From positions 1-28,818 of the IMG/VR virus record IMGVR_UViG_3300025898_000029: DNA of 28,818 bases, one strand, 5' to 3'. Positions 1-7,487 of the stretch are shown here, piece by piece; the stretch's first letter is position 1, and each line of letters opens with the position of its first letter. Made by a program: the position numbers and the translations under genes. The notes under the pieces are model-generated. The model had not been told where the DNA came from. It did no database searches and was given only the letters and a program-made list of their open reading frames with translations. The DNA comes from a virus.

Positions 1-387
1 CGATGCCAGCGCATGGTTGGTGAATTCGTCTTCGACTTTGCCGAATACCGCGGCCGCGGTGCGGCCATTGCCGGCAAAGTCCGAGCCGTGAAGCTGATTA
101 GCCGTGGAGGCCCGCAAATCGGCGAGCTGGCTGCGCTGTGCCGGGGTGAGCGATCCCGGATCGGCGACGAGCGTGCGCAGAAACGCCGTACCGGGGCCGG
201 TGCCGCCGCTCTGTGCCGCTGCATCCGCTTCGGCAGCGATCTGCGAGTCCGTGGCCTGCGCAACCCTGGTGGCCGCCTGCACACCCTGGACACCCTGGTC
301 GATCGCTTTCGTCGCTTTGTCGTTCGACAAAAGCGAAGCGACGGTGCCGCCTATTGCCGCGAGCCCCGAGCCGATTAATTGCCACAT
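1..387 (-). CDS. Partial virion/ejection-type protein, C-terminus beyond window
   Basis: The reading frame opens at ATG 387 and stays open for 129 codons to base 1, so the C-terminus is missing. Residues about 4-20 are hydrophobic with many small residues (LIGSGLAAIGGTVASLL). The rest is Ala/Thr/Gln-rich, and a stretch around residues 80-125 (TPAQRSQLADLRAS, then GNGRTAAAVFGKVEDEF) resembles N-terminal parts of internal virion proteins that I have seen in podoviruses. No named family is recognised. A weak GGTGA ribosome binding site precedes the ATG. It follows the gp10-like gene and three small proteins, the place where P22-like phages keep needle and ejection genes. A role in DNA ejection is inferred from position only. 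Confidence 0.7.
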   Translation of the reverse strand, partial: MWQLIGSGLAAIGGTVASLLSNDKATKAIDQGVQGVQAATRVAQATDSQIAAEADAAAQSGGTGPGTAFLRTLVADPGSLTPAQRSQLADLRASTANQLHGSDFAGNGRTAAAVFGKVEDEFTNHALAS

Positions 388-413
388 GGCCGTTCACCGA
401 TTGTGACGAATTG

Positions 414-836
414 TTACGTCATCTTGTTGAAGCGCGAGGCCGCCGGCGCCACTGGCGCTGCCATGCGTTGCGGCTGGCCGCCGGGCATCGCCGCACCAGG
501 GCCGGCATCGCCGGCGCCGGACGGATCGCCGCCGGCGCCGCCAGCTCCACCGCCGCCCATCAACTGATCGAACACAAAGCCGATCTCGGGCAGGAGCTTC
601 TTCAGCACGCCCGCGGCTTGCGGCGTCACGCCTTGCTTCAAGGTCTCGGCGTCCTGTGACGAGAAGGTACTGAGCCTTTGCAGAAGCGCCGCCTGCAACG
701 GATTGCGCGGGTCGACGTTGCGCGCCATGCCCTCCGGCATAGCGCCGGGAGGACGCTGCGCGGCGGCGGCCGGCGGCGCGGGTTGTGCCGGCTGTTGTGC
801 CGGAAGCGATTGCGGCTGCTGTTGCTGCGGGAGCAT
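414..836 (-). CDS. Gln/Pro/Gly-rich hypothetical phage protein
   Basis: A 140-residue protein with low-complexity ends. The N-terminus is rich in Gln, Pro and Ala, and the C-terminus carries a Gly-rich stretch (about residues 93-110). Between them, roughly residues 40-90, is a plausible helical core containing LQAALLQRLSTF and LKKLLPEIGFVFDQLM. An AAGGA ribosome binding site lies 7 bases before ATG 836. It belongs to the run of small genes after the gp10-like gene. Function is unknown; a minor virion protein is a positional guess. The low-complexity ends suggest a flexible linker-like protein. Confidence 0.65.
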   Translation of the reverse strand: MLPQQQQPQSLPAQQPAQPAPPAAAAQRPPGAMPEGMARNVDPRNPLQAALLQRLSTFSSQDAETLKQGVTPQAAGVLKKLLPEIGFVFDQLMGGGGAGGAGGDPSGAGDAGPGAAMPGGQPQRMAAPVAPAASRFNKMT

Positions 837-854
837 GGATGGTTCCTTTTCTCG

Positions 855-1223
855 TTAAAACAGACCGTGAAAGAAGTTGCCCGGCGTACCGGCAGCGCTC
901 CACAGCGCGCTGGTCGGATTTCCGGCATTGCTCGGCGCGACGAGCTGATTGAGCGTGAGACCGGGCGCGGCACTCGGCGCGGGTGACGTGGGTGGCGGAG
1001 CAAACGACACATTCGATAGCGTGTTGTCGGCCCCGCTTGATGGCAGCGCCGCCGGCGGTGCCTGGGAGACTGGCGGCAGCGGGCCGCTCGATGGCGCTTT
1101 TGCCGATGTCGGCGTCGGCGCCGTCAAGCTCGCGCCAAGCCCGACGCTGGGCGATTGCGACGTGACGGCGCCGCCAGATGTCAAATTGTCATTGCCGACA
1201 TTGATCGGTGTTTCGCTGGCCAT
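855..1223 (-). CDS. Pro/Ser/Ala-rich hypothetical phage protein
   Basis: A 122-residue protein dominated by Pro, Ser, Ala and Thr (residues about 20-95) with no charged core, suggesting an extended or disordered chain. The last 30 residues are more ordered and end in aromatic residues (GNFFHGLF). It starts two bases after the stop of the upstream 96-residue gene and no clear ribosome binding site is seen, so translation is probably coupled. No family is recognised. Its place among late genes makes a minor virion component the most likely role. Confidence 0.6.
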   Translation of the reverse strand: MASETPINVGNDNLTSGGAVTSQSPSVGLGASLTAPTPTSAKAPSSGPLPPVSQAPPAALPSSGADNTLSNVSFAPPPTSPAPSAAPGLTLNQLVAPSNAGNPTSALWSAAGTPGNFFHGLF

Positions 1224-1225
1224 GG

Positions 1226-1516
1226 TCAGGACGCTGGTGGGGTGATCGGGAATCCGGCGACGTGGGCACTAGCGAGCGCATCGTTGAGCGCCTTGCAGAA
1301 TGCCATGCCGACATTGGCGGTGAGCTGCGCGTTGGCGATGCTAGTGCTCGACGGATCGGGCAGATTATTCGGGTCGATGGTCGTTCCGGACTGTTGCGTC
1401 AGAGCGGTATAGAAATCCTGCAAGTAATCGTTCAGTGTTTGATAGTCGATCTCCCATTGCCCGGTGAGCCGCGGCGGCGATGGGATGTCCACCGAGGTTG
1501 CGTTGCTGCTCGCCAT
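1226..1516 (-). CDS. Small hypothetical virion-region protein
   Basis: A 96-residue protein. After a Ser/Pro-rich start, residues about 20-45 (GQWEIDYQTLNDYLQDFYTA) look helical and amphipathic. The end is Pro-rich. A GAGGA ribosome binding site sits 4-5 bases before ATG 1516, and the upstream gp10-like gene stops only eight bases earlier, so the two are probably co-translated. The family is not recognised. Because it directly follows the gp10-like tail protein, where P22 has its tail needle gene, a tail-tip or plug role is possible. Nothing in the sequence, such as a long heptad coiled coil, shows that it is a needle. Confidence 0.65.
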   Translation of the reverse strand: MASSNATSVDIPSPPRLTGQWEIDYQTLNDYLQDFYTALTQQSGTTIDPNNLPDPSSTSIANAQLTANVGMAFCKALNDALASAHVAGFPITPPAS

Positions 1517-1524
1517 GGCGTCCT

Positions 1525-2973
1525 CTATCCGATCTCGACGGCGCGCACCTGCGCCTTAATCAGATTGACTGGCGCGTCGTCGCTGCACATGATTTCCCAT
1601 TGGAACGTGGTCGCGGTGCCGAACGGGCCGAAATTCTTGAACTGGATGTTGTCGCCTGACACGCCGAGATCGCGTTTGATCCAGGGACCGAAGGCGCGGC
1701 CGTCGCGACGCGCGCGCACCGCGATGGTGGCGGCCTTGGTATTGGAGCCGCGGCCGCGGGTGAGCTGCAGGCGAAAATCCTCGATCGAGACCTGGTTGCC
1801 CTGGGCGATATGCGCAGTCCGCACCAGCCACCGCTGCATGGTCGCGCCATCGATCCAATAGCTGTCGGTGGTGAACTTGTAGATTTTCCCCTCGCCGCCG
1901 ACGAACACCTGATCCCACAGCGGCCAGTGCGACCAGCCCGGCCAGCGCGTCGGCTGGCCTACGGTGTTGTCGAAGCCGTAAAGCTGGAAGAATTTCTTGG
2001 CGCGATAGTCGAAGACGATGGTGACGCCCTTGGTGCCGTATTCGTTGGTGGCATGCGGCATCTGCAACAGGATGAACTTCTGGCCGAGAAGGTGCAGCGG
2101 TTGATCGGGATAGCCGCCCATCCAGGCGTCGGTCCAGTCGTCGATCTTTTCCAGCAACAGCCCGATCTCGGCGGAGACGTTCTGCGACACCTGCGCCTGG
2201 AACTTGACCAGCTCCTTCTTGCTGTTGACGGTCCAATTGCCGTTGTCGGCGAACAAGAGAAGATACGGCGTGAGCGCGCCGTCGCCGATCGACCAGCGCC
2301 GGTAGAACGCCGCAGCGCTCGTGCGGCTGCGCTCCCATTGCTCGAATTTCTTAGGGCCCCCGAAGATCAACTCCCGGAACGGGGTGATGGTAAAGCAGGT
2401 GATCGGGTTTGGGTCGCTGTCGGCGGATTGGCTGTTGAGCGCCGGCCACTGATCGATGAAGCCCGGATTGGAATTGAAGAAATCGAACGTGTTGATCTGG
2501 TTGGCGACCGCGATGCCGTCGATCCAGCCGACATAACTTGCCTGCGGCGCGTCTTCGCTCAAGATTTCGGTCGTGCCCTGGCGCAGCCGCACCACCTGGC
2601 CGCCGGCCGCAAACAGCATTTCCTGGTTGGTCGGCGCCATGATGACGCGCAAGCCGCCGGAGACCGGAACGCCGGTGCATGGCGTGACGGCGCCGTTCTC
2701 GCCGATCCGATAGACCTGGCCTTTACTGGAGGCCGCGATCAGGTCGCCCTCGAACTCGCAAAGATAGATGCGGCCGTTGTCGTTGAACTGCGCCTTGAGG
2801 TCGACGAAGGTTTTCAAGCCGGGGAATCGGGTGTGGCCGCCGAGCTCGTTGATGAAGCCGTTCTCGACCGCGGTCTGATATTGCACCACGGCGTCCGGAT
2901 CGAGATTGGCGAACAGTCCCTTGTCGAGCGGAAGGGCTATCCAGTCCGAAGGGTCGCGGCGCTGCTGTGCCAT
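1525..2973 (-). CDS. P22 gp10-like packaged-DNA stabilisation / tail hub protein
   Basis: This 482-residue protein fits the P22 gp10 family (phage stabilisation protein, usually about 470 residues). In that family it forms the hexameric tail hub that closes the head after DNA packaging and holds the spikes. Features seen: an N-terminal segment with NGFINELGGHTRFPGL, as in gp10 relatives that begin by handling an arginine/proline-rich start, followed by repeated beta-rich blocks with many aromatic residues, such as WSIGDGALTPYLLLFADNGNWTV in two halves around residues 225-250. The ATG at 2973 directly abuts the TAA of the tailspike gene, so translation is probably coupled. Family assignment rests on protein pattern, length and the neighbouring gp4-, portal- and terminase-type genes. 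Confidence 0.85.
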   Translation of the reverse strand: MAQQRRDPSDWIALPLDKGLFANLDPDAVVQYQTAVENGFINELGGHTRFPGLKTFVDLKAQFNDNGRIYLCEFEGDLIAASSKGQVYRIGENGAVTPCTGVPVSGGLRVIMAPTNQEMLFAAGGQVVRLRQGTTEILSEDAPQASYVGWIDGIAVANQINTFDFFNSNPGFIDQWPALNSQSADSDPNPITCFTITPFRELIFGGPKKFEQWERSRTSAAAFYRRWSIGDGALTPYLLLFADNGNWTVNSKKELVKFQAQVSQNVSAEIGLLLEKIDDWTDAWMGGYPDQPLHLLGQKFILLQMPHATNEYGTKGVTIVFDYRAKKFFQLYGFDNTVGQPTRWPGWSHWPLWDQVFVGGEGKIYKFTTDSYWIDGATMQRWLVRTAHIAQGNQVSIEDFRLQLTRGRGSNTKAATIAVRARRDGRAFGPWIKRDLGVSGDNIQFKNFGPFGTATTFQWEIMCSDDAPVNLIKAQVRAVEIG

Positions 2974-4914
2974 TTACAGGATCGGCGCCGTTGCGAGCAC
3001 GCGGACGTTGACGAACCATTCGACGGTCATGGCGGTGTCGCCGGTGACGTAGAGCACTGCATTTTGGCCCTGCGCCACCAGGTTGCCGGTCCAGTTGCTG
3101 TCGCTCACCGAGTTATAGACGCCATGATCGGCGCTCAGTCCCGACGCGGTATTGTTGAGAAGGCCGATACTGACCGTGCCCTGGGTCAGCGCCGCCGCCG
3201 CCAGCGCGCTGCCGCCCTGGGAATCGGTGATGACTTCGCCGGTTTGGAAACTTCCATTCGGGCCAAGCGTCACATCTTGCAGCGTGAGGGTGCCGCTCGA
3301 TCCCCCGGCGGCGACGGCGATGATGCGTCCCGTTGCACCGCTGGCCTGCCCGGTGACCACGCTTCCGGCGGCGAAGGCGCTCAGTGGGGTGTTGTATGTC
3401 AGCAACGCGCCGCTGCAAGACACGGCCCACATTGCCTTGAACCAGGCATTATCGAGCGACGTGCGGGAGCGCGCAACGATGGTCGCCTCAAGAAGTGCGT
3501 GCTGCCCGGACTGAAGCAGCATTTCCCAGACCGGAAACTGCGAGTTGTTGGTGGTTACGCCGACCGAATAGCCGTCGCGGGTCGTGAAGCTCGACACCCA
3601 GGCTTGGGCAGTGCCGGCAAACTTGACGCCGCCGATGATGCGGCAGTCTTGCGCCACAACATTGTAACCCGGGTTGGTGATGGTGATCGTCTCGTTGGTG
3701 AATTCGGAGCGACGGAAGGCGACGTTCTGCAGCGTTCCTTTGAGGTTGATGGCCGCACCGTTTGCCCCGGTGCCGATAAAGGACGCATCCTGACACTCAA
3801 AGCCGATGGCAGTGTTGCTCTGCGCGGCGTTGAGCGGGGTGCCGTCCTCGAGCTGCAGATCTGTGGTGTTGCCGTTCCAACTGCAGCTCTTGAGCAGCGT
3901 CGCGCTTGCGCCGAGTGCATGAAACGCGATGCCGATATTGTTGAAAAACCGCAAATTGGCAAAGCTCAAATGATCGCACGGCTTGTCCACGTTGGCGATT
4001 TCGATGCCGGCGATCGAGCAGGTGTCGATCTGGCCGCCGTCCCAGCGGCCGAATTCGAGCGCGCCGCCATTGCCGTTGTCGGTATAGCCGTGGCCCTGAA
4101 ATCCGGTCAGACAATCGGAAATATAGACTTCGCGCCAGCCGTACTGGCCGCCGCCGATGAGCTGGATGCCGGTGGCGAAGCGCTGCACCAGGACATTGTC
4201 GAGAATGACGCCGGTCATCACCTCGGCATAAAGCCCGATCGAGCCGTTGGCCTGATTGAGCCCGTCGATCGACAGGTTCTTCAGCCCGGCCTGGCTGCCT
4301 CCGATAGTCACCACGTTGCCGGCAAAGGTCAATTGCAAGGTGGTGGCGTCGCGCCCCTGCCCGCTCAACGTCACGTTCTGCGGCAGCGTGATGGACGTGA
4401 ATGGAAACACGCCATCGGGAAGCTCGATGGTCCCGCCGCCGGCGCCAGCGGCGTCGCCGATCGCCGCATCGAGCGTGTTGGTGTTCGTCGTTGCCGACGC
4501 GCCGGTCTGCCCCACGGCCAAAAAAACGCCGAAGTCGAGCACATTGAGCTGCCGCGCCAGAATGTCGGCAAGCTTGTTGCCGACAAGCGCGCCGGTGGGG
4601 AGCACCGTGGCCTGCGACGCATCCTGTCCCACAAGCGTGGTCAGCGGCGGCGTGATGACGCCGGTGCGATCGACGCTGTTGATGCTCAAGCTGTAGGGCT
4701 GACCGGTGTAGAGCGGCACCGCGAACTTGCCGTAAGTGTTGCCTTGCGGGTCGGTCTTCGCGATCAGCGTTTGCGGATTGGATGCCGGCTGGGTCAATGC
4801 CTGATCGGTGAAGACCGCAGCAGGTGTTTGCGTGTCGCCGACATTAACTTGGACGGTCGCGAGCGCGTAGCCCTGCTGCCACGTGTCGAATTCGGCGATC
4901 AAAACGGAAGGCAT
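2974..4914 (-). CDS. Tailspike with pectate-lyase-type beta-helix
   Basis: A 646-residue receptor-binding spike candidate. Residues about 1-110 form a head-binding-like N-terminal region. From about 125 the chain has the start of a pectate-lyase-3-type right-handed beta-helix (VLDFGVF, then a GGGTIELPDGVF block and LSGQGRDATTLQL), followed by repeated short beta turns with Asn/Asp/Gly ladders to about residue 430. A later module around 515-580 (SVVTGQASGATGRIIAV, then GEVITDSQGGSA) matches a small repeat-type domain common in phage structural proteins. Such spikes bind and often cleave surface polysaccharide outside the cell; catalytic residues cannot be assigned by eye. A strong GGGGAG ribosome binding site lies six bases before ATG 4914. 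Confidence 0.85.
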   Translation of the reverse strand: MPSVLIAEFDTWQQGYALATVQVNVGDTQTPAAVFTDQALTQPASNPQTLIAKTDPQGNTYGKFAVPLYTGQPYSLSINSVDRTGVITPPLTTLVGQDASQATVLPTGALVGNKLADILARQLNVLDFGVFLAVGQTGASATTNTNTLDAAIGDAAGAGGGTIELPDGVFPFTSITLPQNVTLSGQGRDATTLQLTFAGNVVTIGGSQAGLKNLSIDGLNQANGSIGLYAEVMTGVILDNVLVQRFATGIQLIGGGQYGWREVYISDCLTGFQGHGYTDNGNGGALEFGRWDGGQIDTCSIAGIEIANVDKPCDHLSFANLRFFNNIGIAFHALGASATLLKSCSWNGNTTDLQLEDGTPLNAAQSNTAIGFECQDASFIGTGANGAAINLKGTLQNVAFRRSEFTNETITITNPGYNVVAQDCRIIGGVKFAGTAQAWVSSFTTRDGYSVGVTTNNSQFPVWEMLLQSGQHALLEATIVARSRTSLDNAWFKAMWAVSCSGALLTYNTPLSAFAAGSVVTGQASGATGRIIAVAAGGSSGTLTLQDVTLGPNGSFQTGEVITDSQGGSALAAAALTQGTVSIGLLNNTASGLSADHGVYNSVSDSNWTGNLVAQGQNAVLYVTGDTAMTVEWFVNVRVLATAPIL

Positions 4915-4917
4915 CGA

Positions 4918-5379
4918 TCACTCCCCGTCAGCGCCGGGCCAGAAACAGGTCAGCGCGCCGCCTTCGCCGAGGCGAAACAATGTCGGCTGGCCGTCCGGTG
5001 CGTGCTCGCCCCAATGGATGATGTCGGGCGGGATCAGCTTGTACTCGTCGCCGTCGAGATACCACCACTGATCGGCGCCGTTTTTTTTGTCGACGCGAAA
5101 CTTGGTGCGCACCACATCGGAGTGCTTGCAGCAGCTCTTGAACGGAAAGCGCTTCTGCGCCTCCGGCGTCAATTCGGCGTGCTCGTACCAGTCGCGCACT
5201 TCGGGCGCGGCTTGCGCGTATTGCGGCTTCCATGTGGCATGCGCCGGCGCTGGCCGCACGGCCATAAAGAAACACGTGCTCACGCCTACGGCCGCCAGAA
5301 GAAGCAAAACAGCCAGCAGGATTTTACCGAGCCACTCGCCGCGTTGCCGCGCGCGGTGACGTTGGCGCCAAGTCGCCAT
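4918..5379 (-). CDS. Exported or membrane-anchored Cys-containing protein
   Basis: A 153-residue protein with a very basic N-terminus (RQRHRARQR), one strong membrane segment at about residues 18-42 (KILLAVLLLLAAVGVSTCFF) and an exported domain. The domain carries SCCKHSDVV, then DQWWYLDGDEYKLIPPDIIHW and a C-terminal LTCFWPG, suggesting disulfide bonding in the periplasm. I have seen this pattern in small exported proteins of Bradyrhizobium-like genomes, but no function is known to me. It follows the spanin pair and precedes the tailspike. An eight-A run inside the gene (5081-5088 on the plus strand as T) places a slippery heptamer A AAA AAC in frame. It could be a host-derived morphon gene or a lysis accessory. 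Confidence 0.8.
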   Translation of the reverse strand: MATWRQRHRARQRGEWLGKILLAVLLLLAAVGVSTCFFMAVRPAPAHATWKPQYAQAAPEVRDWYEHAELTPEAQKRFPFKSCCKHSDVVRTKFRVDKKNGADQWWYLDGDEYKLIPPDIIHWGEHAPDGQPTLFRLGEGGALTCFWPGADGE

Positions 5380-5380
5380 G

Positions 5381-5692
5381 CTATTTCTTTCCCTTTTTTT
5401 CTGCGTAGGCTTGCTTCACGTCGGCAATGCAGGCCCGGCCCAGCGCCTTGTCGGCGTTGGCGCTGAAGAGCGCGGCGTCGTCCTTCATGAAGGCAACGCT
5501 GGCGTCGGTTTGCGCGGTGATCGCGGGCAGCGGCGTCGGCGCCAAGACCTTGCCGCACTCGTCGAGCGCGGCGAGATCAATGCCGAGCGGCGGGGTGCCC
5601 GAGGCGCTATTTTGCGTGATTGCGCAGCCGCAGAGCGTCGTTGCCGAGAGGACAAGCGCCGCCGCTCTTTGCCGCCAAAAGCTTGTGTTCAT
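5381..5692 (-). CDS. Rz1-like outer-membrane spanin lipoprotein
   Basis: A 103-residue protein with a short lipoprotein signal: basic start (FWRQR), hydrophobic core (AALVLSATTL) and a lipobox-like LCGC ending at Cys23, the likely lipidated first residue. The mature part contains a Pro-bearing stretch (GTPPLG, APTPLP) and a basic end. It starts inside the upstream Rz-like gene in another frame, with 86 bases shared. Overlapping i-spanin and o-spanin genes are a hallmark of phage lysis cassettes. In the family, Rz1 sits in the outer membrane and joins Rz across the periplasm to fuse the two membranes in the last step of lysis. Sequence alone is weak evidence because o-spanins diverge quickly; position and lipobox carry the call. 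Confidence 0.75.
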   Translation of the reverse strand: MNTSFWRQRAAALVLSATTLCGCAITQNSASGTPPLGIDLAALDECGKVLAPTPLPAITAQTDASVAFMKDDAALFSANADKALGRACIADVKQAYAEKKGKK

Positions 5693-6056
5693 AGCTGTCG
5701 ATCTGTTGCTGTTGCGCTGCGTTGATCTTTTGCAGCGACATGATTTTCAGGTCGTATTGGGCGGTGATTGCCATGTTGGTGCGCTTGTCGCGCTGCTCGA
5801 ACTGCTGCGCACGGCTGGCGTCGGCCGCATCGCACTCCGCTTTCTTGTCCGCGTTGCCCTGGTGATAGGCGAAGATGAAGCCCCAATAGCCCACGGCCAC
5901 CAGGACAGCGGTGCGGATGGCAAACTTGCGCGCGGTCGGGTCGAGATAGACGACGGCCGCGCAGCCGATCAACGCGGCGACCGACAGGCCGGTGATCTCG
6001 CTGATGTGCTTGACTTCGCTCCAGGCATTGGTGATGCCGTCGAAAATTTCATACAT
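5607..6056 (-). CDS. Rz-like inner-membrane spanin
   Basis: A 149-residue protein with hydrophobic segments at about residues 23-38 and 46-64, then a charged, Gln-rich coiled-coil region (about 70-128, including INAAQQQQIDSYEHKL). It ends with a Cys-bearing tail, ACPLGNDALRLRNHAK, like the C-termini of many Rz-type spanins. Typical Rz has one N-terminal membrane segment, so two hydrophobic segments are unusual. The partner lipoprotein gene begins inside its 3' end. The ribosome binding site is weak (AAGTGA). In the family, Rz is anchored in the inner membrane and pairs with Rz1 to disrupt the outer membrane. A holin-like function for the double membrane part cannot be excluded. Confidence 0.75.
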   Translation of the reverse strand: MYEIFDGITNAWSEVKHISEITGLSVAALIGCAAVVYLDPTARKFAIRTAVLVAVGYWGFIFAYHQGNADKKAECDAADASRAQQFEQRDKRTNMAITAQYDLKIMSLQKINAAQQQQIDSYEHKLLAAKSGGACPLGNDALRLRNHAK

Positions 6057-6070
6057 GGTCGTTCACTTTC

Positions 6071-6079
6071 TGCTATAAT
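6071..6079 (+). promoter_or_regulatory. Extended -10 promoter for the plus-strand endonuclease gene
   Basis: The bases TGCTATAAT form a perfect extended -10 element (TGnTATAAT) on the plus strand, 71 bases before ATG 6150. No good -35 box is seen at the usual distance, which extended -10 promoters can do without. A perfect TATAAT is rare in such GC-rich DNA and it points toward the only plus-strand gene in the window. Confidence 0.6.
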
Positions 6080-6149
6080 CCACGCGAGCCGACTCACGAT
6101 TTTGGACCCCGCCGTGGCCTATAAATCCCCGAGACGAAGACGCGTTTTG

Positions 6150-6620
6150 ATGACCGCAGGTGAGCGAAAAGGCAGGCTTGTTGCGATCAAGTTTGTCTGG
6201 CGCACTAAACAGGGACACGCTATGTGGCGCTTCCGTTGCGATTGCGGCGGAACGATTGTTGCCAGAGTGGGCGCCGTGCGGTCCGGCAACACTGTTTCCT
6301 GCGGGTGCCAGAAAATCGAGAGCGCGACGCGGCATGGAATGTCACGATCGGCCGAATATCGCGCGTGGAGCGCAATGCTTGATCGGTGCTACAATCCGAA
6401 GAACAAGGCCTTTCCCAACTACGGCGGTCGTGGAATAAAAGTCATCGCTCGATGGCACGAATTCAAAAACTTCTTCTCTGACATCGGGCCTCGACCGCGA
6501 GGCTTAACATTAGAGCGGCTCGACAACGAGCGGGGTTATTCGAAGAAAAACTGCGTCTGGGCAAATTGGTCCACGCAGGCGCGGAATCGGCGTAAGCCGA
6601 TTAGACGTGGTCGTTCTTAA
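6150..6620 (+). CDS. HNH/AP2-type putative homing endonuclease
   Basis: A 156-residue protein and the only convincing plus-strand gene. The N-terminal half has paired cysteines CDCG (30, 32) and SCGC (51, 53), a likely zinc site. The C-terminal half carries a signature common in phage HNH- or AP2-like endonucleases: EYRAWSAMLDRCYNP, YGGRGIKV, RWHEFKNF, LERLDNERGYSKKNC and a final QARNRR. Such proteins are usually selfish DNA-cutting genes. Catalytic residues are not certain by eye. The gene has its own extended -10 promoter and lies between spanin and lysozyme genes, converging on the lysozyme 3' end with 20 shared bases. The DNA looks less GC-rich than its neighbours. An upstream in-frame GTG at 6114 would add 12 residues (AYKSPRRRRVL). 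Confidence 0.85.
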   Translation: MTAGERKGRLVAIKFVWRTKQGHAMWRFRCDCGGTIVARVGAVRSGNTVSCGCQKIESATRHGMSRSAEYRAWSAMLDRCYNPKNKAFPNYGGRGIKVIARWHEFKNFFSDIGPRPRGLTLERLDNERGYSKKNCVWANWSTQARNRRKPIRRGRS

Positions 6621-7452
6621 GCTTCGACCAGCGATCGAAGATGAGGAAGCCGCCGAGCGCGATGATGGTGGCGGCAACGATCAGCCCGAACCCTGGCGAG
6701 TGCGCGAAGTCGGCAAGACGCGACACCAGCTCGCCGCCGCCGAGCGCGTCGAAGTGCCCCTTGGCCTCCTCGAGCGGCGCCGCGGCTTGATTGGCGGCGT
6801 TGATGGCGGTGATGACGCCGCCGGCCGCAACGCCGCCGCCGGCAGTGATGGCCTTGGACTGCGTCGCCGGCTTCGGCGGCGGGTTGCGTTCGCCCTTCGG
6901 GCAGAACACGACGTCCGGATGCGGCGCCGCCGGTCCTTCGACGTGATCCGGGGTGTTGAACCAGGCGATCTCGGCGGTGCGGCGATGGGTGAGCCCGTCC
7001 ATGTGCTCGCCCTTGGAATAGGTGTATTGCAGAAGCTTCGCCGGCACCGCCTGGATGTTGCCGGCGTTGATGAGATTGATGGCGGCGATCGCCGCATGCG
7101 GACAGTTGAAATAGGTGTCGTAGAGCGCGTCGGCTTGATGCTGGGTCACCGGCACCTTTAAGAGCGCGTTGACGTGCGCCTCGCATGGCGCCAGATCGTG
7201 CGACAGGATTTGGTCGCCTTCATCACGCGTGACGCGCAATCCCTGTACGATCTTCGGCGCACCGGCCGCATCGGTATGACCGGTGGCGATGGTCAGCGTG
7301 CCGCGCACCGGCCCGCCGTCCCATTCGGGATAGGCAAGTCGCCCGGTACGAGGATCCCGCTCCTTCGGCCGCTTGTCGTCGTAGACGTAGGGAACGAACT
7401 CCTCCCACGGCTCGGTGAGCCGCGCGCGGCACGCGGCGCTCATCTGGCGCAT
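6601..7452 (-). CDS. GH24 phage lysozyme (endolysin) with C-terminal membrane segment
   Basis: A 283-residue muramidase-type endolysin. Aligning with T4 lysozyme by eye gives the catalytic triad Glu17 (TEPWEEFVPYVYDD), Asp26 and Thr54 (GTLTIATGHT). About 24 extra residues lie between Asp26 and the GTLTIATGHT block. The enzyme part ends near residue 185. It is followed by a Pro-rich linker, an Ala/Gly segment (about 201-226) and a strong membrane segment at about 254-273 with a basic tail (RWSKLKNDHV). It would cleave the MurNAc-GlcNAc bonds of peptidoglycan. The C-terminal anchor is unlike soluble T4 lysozyme and unlike the N-terminal signal-anchor endolysins. GGAG lies eight bases before ATG 7452. 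The holin-like gene is just upstream. Confidence 0.9.
   Translation of the reverse strand: MRQMSAACRARLTEPWEEFVPYVYDDKRPKERDPRTGRLAYPEWDGGPVRGTLTIATGHTDAAGAPKIVQGLRVTRDEGDQILSHDLAPCEAHVNALLKVPVTQHQADALYDTYFNCPHAAIAAINLINAGNIQAVPAKLLQYTYSKGEHMDGLTHRRTAEIAWFNTPDHVEGPAAPHPDVVFCPKGERNPPPKPATQSKAITAGGGVAAGGVITAINAANQAAAPLEEAKGHFDALGGGELVSRLADFAHSPGFGLIVAATIIALGGFLIFDRWSKLKNDHV
7221..7233. repeat. Copy 1 of palindromic motif CATCACGCGTGAC
   Basis: This 13-base match contains the perfect palindrome TCACGCGTGA. It lies inside the lysozyme gene, where the minus strand again encodes Val-Thr-Arg-Asp. Confidence 0.6.
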
Positions 7453-7487
7453 CGGCGTTACTCCAAGCTTGCGGGGATCGGGGACGA

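Noticed and set aside
1810-5466. Plus-strand open frame of about 1,218 codons
   Set aside because: It is antisense to the gp10-like gene, the tailspike gene and the exported-protein gene, all with family-like sequence. Its protein is Arg/Asp/Val-rich and lacks domains, as expected for a shadow frame in GC-rich DNA.
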